From Amphritea opalescens (GTDB lineage Bacteria; Pseudomonadota; Gammaproteobacteria; Pseudomonadales; Balneatricaceae), in assembly GCF_003957515.1 (NCBI RefSeq), contig NZ_RQXW01000008.1:62001-126000 (forward strand): a stretch of 64,000 nt of DNA, written 5' to 3'. The position numbers and the translations under genes are program-made. A model generated the notes under the pieces. That model saw only the letters and a program-made list of their open reading frames with translations, was not told the origin of the DNA and ran no database searches. Below, one piece after another: positions 38,330-47,997 of this stretch; positions within the stretch are counted from its first letter, which is position 1; each line of letters begins with the position of its first letter.

Positions 38330-39574
38330 ATGTTTAGACCATTCTCTCTGTACGTTGGCCTGCGATATACCGCCGCCAAACGGAACAATAATTTTATCTC
38401 CTTTATCTCGCTAGTCTCGATGCTGGGGCTGATGTTGGGTGTTGCCGCGCTGATTGTCGTCCTGTCGGTTATGAACGGTTTTGACCGTGAACTGAAGGAT
38501 AGAATCTTAGGTATGGTGCCCCATGGTACGATTTCGGATTACGGCCAGCCCCTTGAAGATTGGCAGGCGGTGTCTGAAAAGGTCAACCAGCAGGCGGGTA
38601 TCATTGGTACTGCTCCCTATATCCAAGCGCAGGGTATGCTCACTAATCGTGGTGTCGTGCGTGGCGTGTTGATCAACGGTATTGAGCCCGAGCTAGAAAC
38701 CAAAGTATCCATATTAGGTGATCATATCAAAGCGGGTAGCCTCGGTGCGTTAAAGCCGAAGTCGTATGGTATCGTGCTTGGGTCTCTGTTGGCCCGCTCA
38801 ATGGGGGTTAATATTGGTGATAAAATCACATTAGTATTACCTGAAGCGTCGATTAGTGTGGCGGGGGTGATACCTCGGCTCAAGCGGTTTACCGTGGTTG
38901 GTTTATTTGAGGTTGGCGCAGAATTGGATGCTAACCTAGCTTATATTCATATTGCCGATGCGGCGCGCATTAAACGTATGGATAGCGGGGTGGATGGTAT
39001 CCGTTTGCAGTTTAATGATCTGTTCGAAGCACCGTCGCGCATTAAGCAGATTGTTGCCGACTTGGGCGGTTTCTACCGCGCTAGTGATTGGACGCGTACC
39101 CACGGTAACCTGTTTCAAGCGATTCAGTTGGAAAAGAAAATGATTGGCTTGCTGCTGTTTCTTATCGTCTTTGTCGCCGCGTTTAATATTGTTTCAACCT
39201 TGGTCATGGTGGTAACGGATAAGAAGGGCGATATCGCTATTCTTCGCACATTAGGCGCGACACCCGGCTGTATCATGCGGATCTTTATGGTGCAGGGGAC
39301 GGTGATCGGGGTGATGGGAACGTTACTCGGTTCCATCCTAGGGATTGTACTGGCGTTGACGGTGACCGATCTTATTGCCTGGATTGAACATACCTTTGGT
39401 ATTCAGTTTCTCAGCGCCGATGTTTACTTTATTAGCTATCTGCCATCTCAGTTAAAGTTAGAAGATGTCGTTGTGATCATCTGTGTGGCGTTGAGTATTA
39501 GCTTTTTGGCCACTATTTATCCGGCTTGGCGGGCTTCTCGTACACAACCGGCTGAGGCATTGCGTTATGAATGA
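38330..39574 (+). CDS. lolF: Lipoprotein-releasing permease, single-type LolF/LolC-E family
   Basis: Inner-membrane permease of the Lol system, which extracts lipoproteins and hands them to LolA. Four membrane helices: one near 23-45 (SLVSMLGLMLGVAALIVVL) and three C-terminal ones. The periplasmic loop carries the LolA hook region around LPEASISVAGVIPRLKRF (about 166-183). The C-terminal half mixes LolC-like (FNIVSTL after GLLLFLIV; end TQPAEALRYE) and LolE-like (LSADVYFISYLPSQLKLEDV) segments. Only one permease gene is present here before lolD, which fits LolF, forming a homodimer. 414 residues. A separate lolE elsewhere in the genome cannot be excluded. Confidence 0.88.
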   Translation: MFRPFSLYVGLRYTAAKRNNNFISFISLVSMLGLMLGVAALIVVLSVMNGFDRELKDRILGMVPHGTISDYGQPLEDWQAVSEKVNQQAGIIGTAPYIQAQGMLTNRGVVRGVLINGIEPELETKVSILGDHIKAGSLGALKPKSYGIVLGSLLARSMGVNIGDKITLVLPEASISVAGVIPRLKRFTVVGLFEVGAELDANLAYIHIADAARIKRMDSGVDGIRLQFNDLFEAPSRIKQIVADLGGFYRASDWTRTHGNLFQAIQLEKKMIGLLLFLIVFVAAFNIVSTLVMVVTDKKGDIAILRTLGATPGCIMRIFMVQGTVIGVMGTLLGSILGIVLALTVTDLIAWIEHTFGIQFLSADVYFISYLPSQLKLEDVVVIICVALSISFLATIYPAWRASRTQPAEALRYE

Positions 39575-40256
39575 TCTGGTGTTGGAGTGTATCGATCTCA
39601 AAAAACACTACGGTGAGGGTGATATTACTGTAGAGGTTTTGCAAGGGGTTCAGCTGCAGGTTAGGCGGGGTGAAACTCTCGCGATTGTGGGGAGTTCTGG
39701 CTCGGGTAAAAGTACCTTGCTTAATATGTTGGGTGGCCTCGATCTGCCGAGTTCAGGCGATGTGCGAGTGGATGACCGATCACTGTTTGAGATCAGCGAG
39801 CAAGCCCGTGCCAAGCTGCGTAACCGTTCTTTGGGTTTTGTTTATCAGTTTCATCATTTGTTGCCTGAGTTTACCGCACTGGAAAATGTTGCCATGCCGC
39901 TGTTAATTCGTGGCGAAGATATCAGTGTCGTACGTAAGCAGTCGGCTGCAATATTGGATTCAGTAGGATTGTCCCATCGGCTTGAGCACAAGCCGTCGAT
40001 GCTTAGTGGTGGTGAACGGCAGCGGGTGGCCATTGCTCGTGCGCTGGTGACTAATCCTGCCTGTGTGTTGATGGATGAACCGACGGGTAACCTTGATCGT
40101 CATACTGGGCAGGAAGTGCAAGCGTTGATGAACGGGCTCAATAGCGAGTTTGGTATCTCTTTTGTGGTGGTCACCCATGACCTTGAGTTAGCGCAGAAGC
40201 AGGGGCGTGTGGTTGAGTTGAAGGATGGGCTGTTACAGCCGATAACCCTCTCATAA
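39567..40256 (+). CDS. lolD: Lipoprotein-releasing ABC ATPase LolD
   Basis: ATPase of the Lol transporter. Walker A SSGSGKSTLLNMLGGLD (about 42-58), Q-loop FVYQFHHLLPEFTALENV with the LolD-type segment, signature LSGGERQRVAIARAL and Walker B LMDEPTGNLD are all intact. 229 residues, family length. Its start lies 8 bases inside the permease gene, so both subunits are translated together. Ends 25 bases before a terminator. Confidence 0.95.
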   Translation: MNDLVLECIDLKKHYGEGDITVEVLQGVQLQVRRGETLAIVGSSGSGKSTLLNMLGGLDLPSSGDVRVDDRSLFEISEQARAKLRNRSLGFVYQFHHLLPEFTALENVAMPLLIRGEDISVVRKQSAAILDSVGLSHRLEHKPSMLSGGERQRVAIARALVTNPACVLMDEPTGNLDRHTGQEVQALMNGLNSEFGISFVVVTHDLELAQKQGRVVELKDGLLQPITLS

Positions 40257-40282
40257 TCTGGATATATTAAACTGATGATATT

Positions 40283-40311
40283 AAAAAGCCGGAATCCTAT
40301 TCCGGCTTTTT
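40283..40311. terminator. Bidirectional terminator overlapping the DUF2062 stop
   Basis: AAAAAGCCGGAA pairs with TTCCGGCTTTTT around a TCCTA loop. It ends lolD transcription. The DUF2062 reading frame, arriving from the other strand, has its last four codons and stop codon inside this hairpin. Confidence 0.85.
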
Positions 40312-40950
40312 GCTATCTGAGTGGTCTGTTTCTGTGCCAGAGTCGGGCGACTTCTGCTGTGGGTCCTCGGCTTGATTTACCTCTGGGCTATCCGGATTAT
40401 CCGACGAGGTCTTTGCCGCTTTTTGTTTGCGTAGCGTAAATTTACGTCCTTGACGGTTACGCCAGCTTTTATTGACATGCCATACCCAAAAGCGCTGCAT
40501 CAACAGATAACCCAGCGAACCGCTGACAAGGCCGCAGACCAATGAGCCGACAACTAGCGGCAACCAGATATGGTCTAGTTCCGCTTTAATCCACTGAAGG
40601 CTGACTTCGAAATCGATCGCGACCACATCGACGCCAATAATGAGTGTGCCTATCCAGTAAGCGAAATAGAACATCGGCGGGATGGTCAGTGGGTTTGTCA
40701 GCCACACAAGGCTGACAGAGATCGGTAGGTTGCTGCGCACGAACAGCGCCGCCACCGCCGCAATCAACATCTGCGAGGGAAGAGGGATGAATGCACAGAA
40801 TAGCCCCACGAAAAACGCTCGGCTGACTGACTTGCGGGTCAGGTGCCAGAGGTTTGGATCATGTATATGACTACCCAACCAGCTTAGATAGCGGTTGGAT
40901 TTGAGCTTTCGCTCATCGGGCATAAATTTTTTAATAAGTTTGCGCGGCAT
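40297..40950 (-). CDS. DUF2062 membrane protein
   Basis: A 217-residue inner-membrane protein of the DUF2062 family. The opening MPRKLIKKFMPDERKL and the conserved DPNLWHLTRKSVSRAFFVGL, followed by CAFIPLPSQM and WLTNPLTIPPMFYFAYWIG, are family hallmarks. Three membrane segments; the last 50 residues are charged and disordered (EDPQQKSPDSGTETDHSD). Function is not established; members occur next to lol or comEC genes. No clear ribosome-binding site for the chosen ATG; an internal ATG at 40923 is possible. Confidence 0.88.
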   Translation of the reverse strand: MPRKLIKKFMPDERKLKSNRYLSWLGSHIHDPNLWHLTRKSVSRAFFVGLFCAFIPLPSQMLIAAVAALFVRSNLPISVSLVWLTNPLTIPPMFYFAYWIGTLIIGVDVVAIDFEVSLQWIKAELDHIWLPLVVGSLVCGLVSGSLGYLLMQRFWVWHVNKSWRNRQGRKFTLRKQKAAKTSSDNPDSPEVNQAEDPQQKSPDSGTETDHSDSKKPE

Positions 40951-41028
40951 CAGGGAGGAACTTATAGTTAGCTGATGGGGGAGCTAATTATGCCTCCTTC
41001 AATCCATTAAGCCAACCGGTAATCAAGG

Positions 41029-43317
41029 ATGATTGGTATAGCATTGGGGATGCTGTTGGTCGCTTGGCTGCCACAGCTACTGCCATCTTGGGTTCTTGTC
41101 GCGCTATTGGTGTTTTTGTTGGTTGATTGTCTGCCGCCGTTTAGGCGATGGCTTGGCTTGAGGCCTCTATATAACACTGGGTTGCGCATTCAATTTGCGG
41201 GTTTTCTGCTGGGCATTTTGTATGCCTCAGGCTGGGGATATGTCAATCTCAGCCAGCGAATGCCGCTGTCGATGACGGCGCAAACATTAACCGTTGTTGG
41301 GGTGGTTAGTGACTTGCCGGACTCCTTTTCGGATATGCGTCGATTTCGGTTTGACGTTGATCAGCTATCTGATACATCCACGAACATCGACTTACAGCAT
41401 CTGTTACTGAGTTGGTATAAAACCGATGAGCGAATCGTGCCGGGTCAGCAATGGCAATTTGTCGTACGGATTAAACCCCCGAGGGGGTTAAGGAACCCCG
41501 GCAGCAGTGATTATCAAACCCGTTTATTTGCAGACCGAATCAATGCTAAGGGCTATGTGCGCAGCGCGAAGCTTCTCGCTGAGCCTCAGCAAACGGGGCG
41601 AAGTCAGGTTGCGTATCAGCGTTATCAATTGCGGGAGTGGTTGGTAGGGCTGCCATTAAATGAGCGAGCGCAAGCAACGGTGCGGGCGCTTGTGTTGGGT
41701 GATAAACAGGGGTTGCAGGACCCTCAGTGGCAAATCTTAAGGCAGAGCGGTACGGTGCATCTTATCGTGATCAGTGGTCTGCATATCGGTATCGCTTGTC
41801 TCTTTGGCTATGGCATCGGCTGGTTGCTGCAGTTAGGGCTGCGGCGATTGACAGTCAAGGCCGATGATCTTCGTGCGTATCGCATTGTACCGGCGCTCAT
41901 AATGGCTTCGGGTTATGCCTTGTTGGCCGGCTTTAGTATTCCGACTCAGCGTGCCTTAATTATGTCGCTGGCGATGTTGTTGCCGCTGCTGTTTAATCGG
42001 TCTATCAGTGTGTGGTTACGCTATCAGTTGGCGTTAGTGCTGGTGTTGTTCCTGCAGCCGTTAAGTTTTTATCAGCCGGGATTCTGGTTGTCCTTTGCGG
42101 CGGTTGCTGCCCTGTTGCTAATCGTTAAAGGGGAGGCCAGTAAAGGTATCGTCACGGTACTACGAACTCAATGGGCGGTTTTTCTGGGGTTGATGCCGCT
42201 GTTATTGCTTTGGATAGGTCAGGTTACCTTGATCGCTCCGTTAGTAAATCTAGTGGCTATCCCGCTATTAACCTTTGTTGTCTTGCCAGGGGTGATATTG
42301 GGGTTGTTGCTGTGCCTCATTGAGCCGGCTTTCGGTGCCTCTCTCTTAAATGGCTTATTGGATTATTTCTGGCAGATACTTGAGTTTTGTTCTCCTGCCG
42401 GTGGGGTGCTGAGTGGCTATCCAAGTACCCTGGCCGTTGTGTTGGGGTTGTTGGCGGCGGTATTGTTAATTTTGCCTCGCTGGACGGGTGTCGGATATTT
42501 TGGTCTCTTTCTGTTGCTGGCGTTAGTTTTTCCGGCGCGCGACTCTATCGATTCGGGTGATTTTCGCGCCACGGTAGTGGATGTGGGGCAGGGCTTAGCG
42601 TTGTTGATTGAAACCGCTAACAAAACCTTAGTCTTTGATACGGGCGCTGCGTTTAAAGGACGTAGTATTGCGCGATTTACGTTAATTCCCTTGTTGCAAA
42701 GCCGCCATATTGAGCATATTGATCGGCTTGTATTAAGCCATAAAGATAATGATCATGCGGGTGGCTATCCTGAGTTAAACTCGCAGTTCGAGATCAAACA
42801 GGTGCTTTCGGGCAGTCCGACACTCTACCGCCAACCATCAATACAACCCTGTGTGGCGGATGATGCTTGGGAGTGGGAGGGCATCCGGTTTCGTTTTCTT
42901 CAGCCCGCTCGGTTGTCTGTGGTGAATGAGAATAATCGTTCCTGCGTGCTACTGGTAGAGTCTGAGCAGTGTTCGCTTGTTATTCCCGGTGATATTGAGG
43001 CGGGTATTGAACAGCAAATATTGGCTAAATATCCCGATCTAACAACCAACTGGTTAGTGGCCGCGCACCATGGTAGTCGGTATTCGAGTTCAATCGGGTG
43101 GTTGCAAGCGTTGCATCCTGATTGGGTGCTATTTAGTGCGGGTTTTGATAATCCATATGGGCATCCTGCACAGGCGGTGATTGATCGATTAAATCGGTTA
43201 CAGCTGCCCTGGTTGAATACTGCGGAGCAAGGCGCACTAATGTTGGAGAGCAGGGCCAACGGTTGTTTGACTAAAACCTATCGAGATCAGAAAAAGCGTT
43301 ATTGGACAGCAGGTTAA
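41029..43317 (+). CDS. comEC: DNA internalisation channel protein ComEC/Rec2
   Basis: Inner-membrane channel for single-stranded DNA uptake in natural transformation. The N-terminal hydrophobic/OB region, the Competence domain (about 210-490, with VHLIVISGLHIGIACLFGYG as hallmark, followed by many helices), and a C-terminal metallo-beta-lactamase domain with VLSHKDNDHAGG (about 567-578) and VAAHHGSRYSSS are all present. 762 residues, intact. Divergent from DUF2062. The gene order comEC-exbB-exbD-lpxK is as in Pseudomonas. Whether the host is transformable depends on other genes not in the window. Confidence 0.93.
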   Translation: MIGIALGMLLVAWLPQLLPSWVLVALLVFLLVDCLPPFRRWLGLRPLYNTGLRIQFAGFLLGILYASGWGYVNLSQRMPLSMTAQTLTVVGVVSDLPDSFSDMRRFRFDVDQLSDTSTNIDLQHLLLSWYKTDERIVPGQQWQFVVRIKPPRGLRNPGSSDYQTRLFADRINAKGYVRSAKLLAEPQQTGRSQVAYQRYQLREWLVGLPLNERAQATVRALVLGDKQGLQDPQWQILRQSGTVHLIVISGLHIGIACLFGYGIGWLLQLGLRRLTVKADDLRAYRIVPALIMASGYALLAGFSIPTQRALIMSLAMLLPLLFNRSISVWLRYQLALVLVLFLQPLSFYQPGFWLSFAAVAALLLIVKGEASKGIVTVLRTQWAVFLGLMPLLLLWIGQVTLIAPLVNLVAIPLLTFVVLPGVILGLLLCLIEPAFGASLLNGLLDYFWQILEFCSPAGGVLSGYPSTLAVVLGLLAAVLLILPRWTGVGYFGLFLLLALVFPARDSIDSGDFRATVVDVGQGLALLIETANKTLVFDTGAAFKGRSIARFTLIPLLQSRHIEHIDRLVLSHKDNDHAGGYPELNSQFEIKQVLSGSPTLYRQPSIQPCVADDAWEWEGIRFRFLQPARLSVVNENNRSCVLLVESEQCSLVIPGDIEAGIEQQILAKYPDLTTNWLVAAHHGSRYSSSIGWLQALHPDWVLFSAGFDNPYGHPAQAVIDRLNRLQLPWLNTAEQGALMLESRANGCLTKTYRDQKKRYWTAG

Positions 43318-43377
43318 TCACTACACTGGCGTCGGACTCTATGCTAGAGTATGGGCCGGTCTGAAGGAGAAAATCTG

Positions 43378-43998
43378 GTGTTTGAGTTGATACAATCCGG
43401 TGGTTGGCTAATGCTGCCAATTATCGCCTGTTCTATTTTGTCTCTGGCTATCTGTCTAGAGCGATTTTGGGTGCTGCAGAAAAAAAGAGTAGCGCCGGCA
43501 AACCTCTTATCCGAGGTCTGGACGATGGTACGCAATGGTGAAATGACGCCTGAGCGGCTGTTGCAGATCCGTAATCAAAGTTTTCTTGGCCAGATTATGG
43601 TGGCGGGTTTAAATAACTCGACCCATGGCCGCGAGATCATGAAGGAAAGTATTCAGGAGGCGGCTCAGCATGTTATGCATCAGATGGAGCGGTTTCTTAA
43701 TTCACTAGGCACGATTGCTGCCATCTCCCCGTTATTAGGGTTGCTGGGTACGGTTATCGGTATGATTAAGGTATTCGCCGAGATCATGTTGCAGGGTACC
43801 GGTAACGCTAATGTATTAGCGGGCGGTATTTCTGAGGCACTCATCACGACTGCGGCAGGTTTGTCGATTGCGATCCCCGCGTTGGTGTTTCACCGTTATT
43901 TTCAGCGTCGGATTGAGACACTGTTAATTGAGATGGAGCAAGAGTGTCAAAAACTGGTTGAAGTGGTTCATGGCGACCGTGAAGTAGATTTCGAGTAA
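43378..43998 (+). CDS. exbB: ExbB/TolQ/MotA-family proton-channel protein
   Basis: Inner-membrane subunit of an ExbB-ExbD type motor that uses proton flow to energise outer-membrane processes. Three helices are visible: about 8-28 (GWLMLPIIACSILSLAICLE), about 106-130 (NSLGTIAAISPLLGLLGTVIG) and about 155-180 (AGLSIAIPALVFHRYFQRR). GTG 43378 has AAGGAGA seven bases upstream, better than the ATG at 43351, and gives 206 residues. Pairs with the ExbD gene 3 bases downstream. Positioned before lpxK as in Pseudomonas; the partner TonB-like protein is not here. Confidence 0.9.
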   Translation: MFELIQSGGWLMLPIIACSILSLAICLERFWVLQKKRVAPANLLSEVWTMVRNGEMTPERLLQIRNQSFLGQIMVAGLNNSTHGREIMKESIQEAAQHVMHQMERFLNSLGTIAAISPLLGLLGTVIGMIKVFAEIMLQGTGNANVLAGGISEALITTAAGLSIAIPALVFHRYFQRRIETLLIEMEQECQKLVEVVHGDREVDFE

Positions 43999-44001
43999 CC
44001 G

Positions 44002-44430
44002 ATGAGTCGATTGAAATTCAAACGAAAGCAAACAGAAGACGTTTCTGTCAATTTAACGCCCTTGATTGATGTGGTCTTCCTGTTGCTGATATTTTTTATG
44101 GTGTCGACCACCTTCACCAACGAAACCCATCTGCAGATCAGCTTGCCTGAAGCGGATGGCGAAGCAGTTGAGGCTAAGGCGGATACCTTAGAAGTGCTGA
44201 TAGGCGTTGATGGTGGCTATACCGTTAACGGTCAAAGCTTACTGAATAATCAGCCGGAAACCCTACGCCGTGCGATTATTGATCAGGTAGGTGATGATCG
44301 CAAACTCCCCTTTATTATCTCTGCCGATGGCAATGCGGCGCATCAATCGGTGGTTACCGTGATGGATGTGGCTGGAAAATTGGGTTTTGCTGGCCTCAGC
44401 ATTACCACTCAGAAACCGGCTGAGCCTTAG
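44002..44430 (+). CDS. exbD: ExbD/TolR-family protein
   Basis: Partner of the ExbB-like protein. One membrane helix near 20-42 begins with the functional Asp in NLTPLIDVVFLLLIFFMVST, and a small periplasmic domain follows (about 45-142). 142 residues, family length. Its stop TAG overlaps the start region of lpxK. Not clearly linked to TonB, Tol or lipid export from sequence alone. Confidence 0.92.
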   Translation: MSRLKFKRKQTEDVSVNLTPLIDVVFLLLIFFMVSTTFTNETHLQISLPEADGEAVEAKADTLEVLIGVDGGYTVNGQSLLNNQPETLRRAIIDQVGDDRKLPFIISADGNAAHQSVVTVMDVAGKLGFAGLSITTQKPAEP

Positions 44431-44432
44431 TG

Positions 44433-45464
44433 ATGGGGCTGGAACAGGCCTGGTATAATGGCAGTCGTTGGCCTGCCTTGTTGCGGCCGTTGGAACGACT
44501 GTTTCGTTGTTTGGCGACTCGACGTCGGCAGCAATACCTTGATGGTATTAAGGCGCGTTGGACAGCCCCAGTGCCCGTTATTGTGGTGGGTAATATCTCC
44601 GTCGGCGGCACCGGTAAATCCCCTTTAGTTATCTGGTTAATTGAGCATCTTCGAACCCAAGGCTATAGCCCAGGCGTCATCAGTCGGGGTTATCGAGCCT
44701 CACCGCCGACGACACCCTATTTTGTCACTGCAGCGGCTAAGCCTTCCGAAGCGGGGGATGAGCCATTAATGATCGTGCGCCGCACGGGCGTTCCGTTGGT
44801 GATCTCCGCTGATCGGGTCGCCGCAGCCAAGCATCTATTAACTCAGGCGGCCTGTGATCTGATCATCAGTGATGATGGTTTGCAGCATTATGCGCTCGAC
44901 CGCACGGTTGAGATTGCGGTTATCGATGGGGCAAGAGGTTTCGGTAACCGTCGTTGTCTACCGGAAGGTCCGCTAAGAGAACCCGTAGAGCGACTCAATG
45001 ATGTTGATCTTATCGTGGTGAATGGCAACGCTTCGCCGGCGCTACTCGAATCTGCGCATGCGAGTAAAGCGTTTCAGATGACCCTAGAAGCAGGGTCGTT
45101 AGTTTCCTTAAGCACGCATCAAGTTGTTGAGCCTAGCGCTTGGCGCGGACCGCGTCAGGTGAATGCGGTCGCCGCCATCGGCAACCCCGTGCGTTTTGCG
45201 CAAACATTGGCGAGTCTTGGGTTTACTCCTCAGCTTCATCCCTTTGCCGATCATCACCAATATAGCCGCGCTGATGTTACCTTTGCGCAACCCTTGCCGT
45301 TGATAATGACTGAGAAAGATGCGGTTAAGTGCGATCATCTAGGGCTTGATGATGCCTGGTATTTACAGGTTAATGCGATGATGGATAAAAGTTTTTCTGC
45401 TTCACTCGAGGCTATACTAAATACTGCGTTGTCTGCCGATACTGAGCAGAATAGCGCTTACTAA
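44433..45464 (+). CDS. lpxK: Tetraacyldisaccharide 4'-kinase LpxK
   Basis: Phosphorylates the lipid A precursor at the 4' position at the inner membrane. The N-terminal amphipathic region ([20 protein letters not shown]) is typical. The P-loop is [20 protein letters not shown] (about 51-70), followed by [24 protein letters not shown] and the metal-binding [13 protein letters not shown]. 344 residues. The ATG 44433 is one codon after the ExbD stop; GTG 44430 overlaps it. Part of the comEC-murB operon. Confidence 0.95.
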   Translation: MGLEQAWYNGSRWPALLRPLERLFRCLATRRRQQYLDGIKARWTAPVPVIVVGNISVGGTGKSPLVIWLIEHLRTQGYSPGVISRGYRASPPTTPYFVTAAAKPSEAGDEPLMIVRRTGVPLVISADRVAAAKHLLTQAACDLIISDDGLQHYALDRTVEIAVIDGARGFGNRRCLPEGPLREPVERLNDVDLIVVNGNASPALLESAHASKAFQMTLEAGSLVSLSTHQVVEPSAWRGPRQVNAVAAIGNPVRFAQTLASLGFTPQLHPFADHHQYSRADVTFAQPLPLIMTEKDAVKCDHLGLDDAWYLQVNAMMDKSFSASLEAILNTALSADTEQNSAY

Positions 45465-45489
45465 AGCATTTCACACAGAGGCACTAACG

Positions 45490-45675
45490 ATGGATAAGAA
45501 ATTACTCGATATCCTGGTTTGTCCGGTATCTAAAGCACCGGTTGAATGGAACAAAGAGACAAACGAACTGATCTGCCGAACCTCCGGGCTAGCTTATCCT
45601 ATTCGTGATGATATTCCGGTGATGCTGGAGACCGAAGCTCGCACGCTGACGACCGATGAACGTTTGGAGAAATAG
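45490..45675 (+). CDS. ycaR: Trm112-like small protein
   Basis: A 61-residue Trm112 family protein, a small zinc-ribbon-like activator fold. The pattern [20 protein letters not shown] and [18 protein letters not shown] is diagnostic. Like E. coli YcaR it retains only one Cys of the first pair and a second in LICRTSG, so zinc binding is doubtful. Lies between lpxK and kdsB as in E. coli. AGAGG ribosome-binding site. Confidence 0.95.
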   Translation: MDKKLLDILVCPVSKAPVEWNKETNELICRTSGLAYPIRDDIPVMLETEARTLTTDERLEK

Positions 45676-45680
45676 CGGCT

Positions 45681-46439
45681 ATGGCTTTTTCTGTTGTTAT
45701 TCCTGCGCGTTTTGGTTCTTCCCGCTTTCCCGGTAAGCCGCTGGCGGATATTGCCGGTAAACCGATGATCCAGCACGTGTATGAGCGTGCAATTCAGAGT
45801 GAGGCGCAGCGGGTGATCATCGCAACCGACGATCAGCGTATCGCCGATGTTGCAGCAGGCTTTGGCGCCGAGGTCTGTATGACTTCGGCGGAACATCTGT
45901 CTGGTACCGACCGCTTGCAGGAAGTGGTTCACTCTTTGGGCTTCTATGCCGATGATATCGTCGTCAATGTGCAGGGTGATGAGCCCTTGATTCCACCTCG
46001 GATTATTAATCAGGTGGCGCATAACCTCAGTGCGGTGTCCGACGCGAGCATTGCGACTCTGAGTGAGCCGATTAACGATATCGAGTCTTTATTGAATCCT
46101 AATGTGGTTAAAGTGGTGTCAGACCAAAGTGGTCGGGCGCTCTATTTTAGTCGGGCTCCTATTCCTTGGCCGAGAGATGCATTCAACACTGAGCTTGGTC
46201 GAAGCGTGATGCCTGCCGGCGTTGATTTTCAACGCCATATTGGTATTTATGCTTATCGGGTTAAGCTGTTGAATAATTTCGTTCTCTGGCCGCCTGCGCC
46301 GCTAGAAGAGACGGAGTGTCTCGAGCAGTTACGGGCGATGTGGAACGGGGCAATCATCCATGTTGATGTGGCCGATGAGCTGCCGCCAGCAGGGGTGGAC
46401 ACACCTGAAGATCTTGAGCGGATACGTCATCTTTTTTGA
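45681..46439 (+). CDS. kdsB: 3-deoxy-manno-octulosonate cytidylyltransferase
   Basis: Makes CMP-Kdo for lipopolysaccharide inner core. The N-terminal nucleotide site is [20 protein letters not shown] (about 3-22), with [11 protein letters not shown] near 94-104 and [13 protein letters not shown] near 151-163 providing the substrate site, ending [12 protein letters not shown]. 252 residues, family length. Sits 5 bases after the Trm112-like gene and forms with lpxK a lipopolysaccharide pair. Confidence 0.97.
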   Translation: MAFSVVIPARFGSSRFPGKPLADIAGKPMIQHVYERAIQSEAQRVIIATDDQRIADVAAGFGAEVCMTSAEHLSGTDRLQEVVHSLGFYADDIVVNVQGDEPLIPPRIINQVAHNLSAVSDASIATLSEPINDIESLLNPNVVKVVSDQSGRALYFSRAPIPWPRDAFNTELGRSVMPAGVDFQRHIGIYAYRVKLLNNFVLWPPAPLEETECLEQLRAMWNGAIIHVDVADELPPAGVDTPEDLERIRHLF

Positions 46440-46464
46440 ACCTTGATTAACCGGAGGAGATAGC

Positions 46465-46938
46465 ATGAAACGCGTTCTTTTTATTTGCTTGGGTAATATT
46501 TGTCGTTCCCCAACGGCCCATGGTGTCTTTCGTGCACTGGTGGAGCGTCGAGGTTTGGCGCATTTAATAGAAATCGACTCAGCGGGTACCGCTGCTTATC
46601 ATGTGGGGAATCCTCCGGATCATCGAGCAGCGGCCGCTGCATTGAAGCGCGGGGTCGATCTTAGTGATCTACGGGCGCGCCAAGCAGTGACTGCTGATTT
46701 TCATCACTATGACTTTATTATGGCGATGGACAAAGAGAATTTATCCGAGTTAAAAAGGATCTGTCCGGCTGATTATAAGGGGCATCTAGGTTTGTTTCTC
46801 GAGCTTGCCGATCTATCTGAGCGAGAAGTCCCTGATCCTTACTATGGTGGGCCTGCTGGGTTTGATCATGTGCTAGATTTGGTTGAGGTGGCGTCTGCAG
46901 CGCTGTTAGAGCGTATAGCTACCGAGCTTAATCAATGA
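46465..46938 (+). CDS. Low-molecular-weight protein-tyrosine phosphatase
   Basis: Removes phosphate from protein tyrosines. The CX5R active site is CLGNICRSP (Cys8 and Arg14) and the general acid is in VPDPYYGG near residue 122-129. 157 residues, family length. GGAGG upstream. Overlaps murB by 4 bases. In Pseudomonas the same gene lies between kdsB and murB. No tyrosine kinase or capsule cluster is adjacent. Confidence 0.94.
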   Translation: MKRVLFICLGNICRSPTAHGVFRALVERRGLAHLIEIDSAGTAAYHVGNPPDHRAAAAALKRGVDLSDLRARQAVTADFHHYDFIMAMDKENLSELKRICPADYKGHLGLFLELADLSEREVPDPYYGGPAGFDHVLDLVEVASAALLERIATELNQ

Positions 46939-47960
46939 GTCTTGAGATTCAGGAGAATATCTCTCTCAAGCCCTATAACAGTTTCGGTTTTGACGTCTCT
47001 GCACGTTACTTTGCGGTTCTAGAGAGTGCTGGCCAACTTGCCGAGGTGCGCGACTTTATTCAACGCCATGACCTGCCGGTACTCTTTATTGGGGGCGGCA
47101 GTAATTTAGTGCTCACGGCCGATCTCAATCAGCTCGTCGTGGTTAATCGCATTCATGGTTTGCAGATGAGTCCTAACCCTGACGGTAGTATTTGCGTGAC
47201 GGCCGGTGCGGGAGAGGAGTGGCACGGCTTTGTTCGTTGGACGCTGGAGCAGGGCTGCTATGGCCTTGAAAACTTGTCGCTGATTCCAGGCACGGTCGGG
47301 GCGGCTCCGATTCAGAATATCGGTGCTTATGGTGTTGAGCTCAAGGACTGTTTGTCGAGTCTAGACGCATTTGATATGGAAACAGGGCAGGCGGTCGTCT
47401 TTAGTGCGGATGAATGTGAGTTTGGTTATAGAGACAGTATCTTTAAGCGCCGCTTTCCTGGCCGCTATCTGATTACGGCGGTCACTTTTACCTTAAGTCG
47501 AGAGTTCAATCCTAAGCTGCAATATGGCGGGATCGCGGATCAGCTTAAAGCTCGACAGATAGCGACCCCTGAGCCGCTACAGTTAAGTGATCTTATCGGC
47601 GACATTCGTAATGCTAAGTTGCCTCAGCCCGCTCAGATTGGCAATGCAGGTAGTTTTTTTAAAAACCCGATTATACCAGTGGATCAAGCTGAAAAATTGA
47701 AGCATGACTATCCTGAATTGGTGATGTTCGCTGACCAGCCTGGCTATTGTAAGTTGGCGGCAGGTTGGTTGATTGATCGGCAAGGATGGAAAGGCCATCG
47801 GCAAGGTGATGCGGGCGTTTATAGCAAGCAGGCGCTGGTGTTGGTGAATCACGGTACGGCTAGCGGTGCTGATATTCTTGAGCTTGCGGCAGCGATTCAG
47901 GCGGATGTCTATCAGCAGTTTGGGGTTATGCTGGAGATTGAGCCGCGTTGTTATCCTTGA
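46935..47960 (+). CDS. murB: UDP-N-acetylenolpyruvoylglucosamine reductase
   Basis: Second enzyme of peptidoglycan precursor synthesis; reduces UDP-GlcNAc-enolpyruvate with NADPH and FAD. The FAD-binding part carries VLFIGGGSNLVLTADL (about 49-64) and SLIPGTVGAAPIQNIGAYGV (about 116-135), followed by YRDSIFK, catalytic Ser in GNAGSFFKNP, and the proton-donor Glu in MLEIEPR at the end. 341 residues, type I MurB. ATG overlaps the phosphatase stop. Last gene before a terminator. Confidence 0.96.
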   Translation: MSLEIQENISLKPYNSFGFDVSARYFAVLESAGQLAEVRDFIQRHDLPVLFIGGGSNLVLTADLNQLVVVNRIHGLQMSPNPDGSICVTAGAGEEWHGFVRWTLEQGCYGLENLSLIPGTVGAAPIQNIGAYGVELKDCLSSLDAFDMETGQAVVFSADECEFGYRDSIFKRRFPGRYLITAVTFTLSREFNPKLQYGGIADQLKARQIATPEPLQLSDLIGDIRNAKLPQPAQIGNAGSFFKNPIIPVDQAEKLKHDYPELVMFADQPGYCKLAAGWLIDRQGWKGHRQGDAGVYSKQALVLVNHGTASGADILELAAAIQADVYQQFGVMLEIEPRCYP

Positions 47961-47997
47961 TGATTTAGCCTTCCTTCGAAAGGCATGAGATACGACA

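Noticed and set aside
38936-39118. Short minus-strand open frame within lolF
   Set aside because: Completely inside a conserved permease and without start signals.
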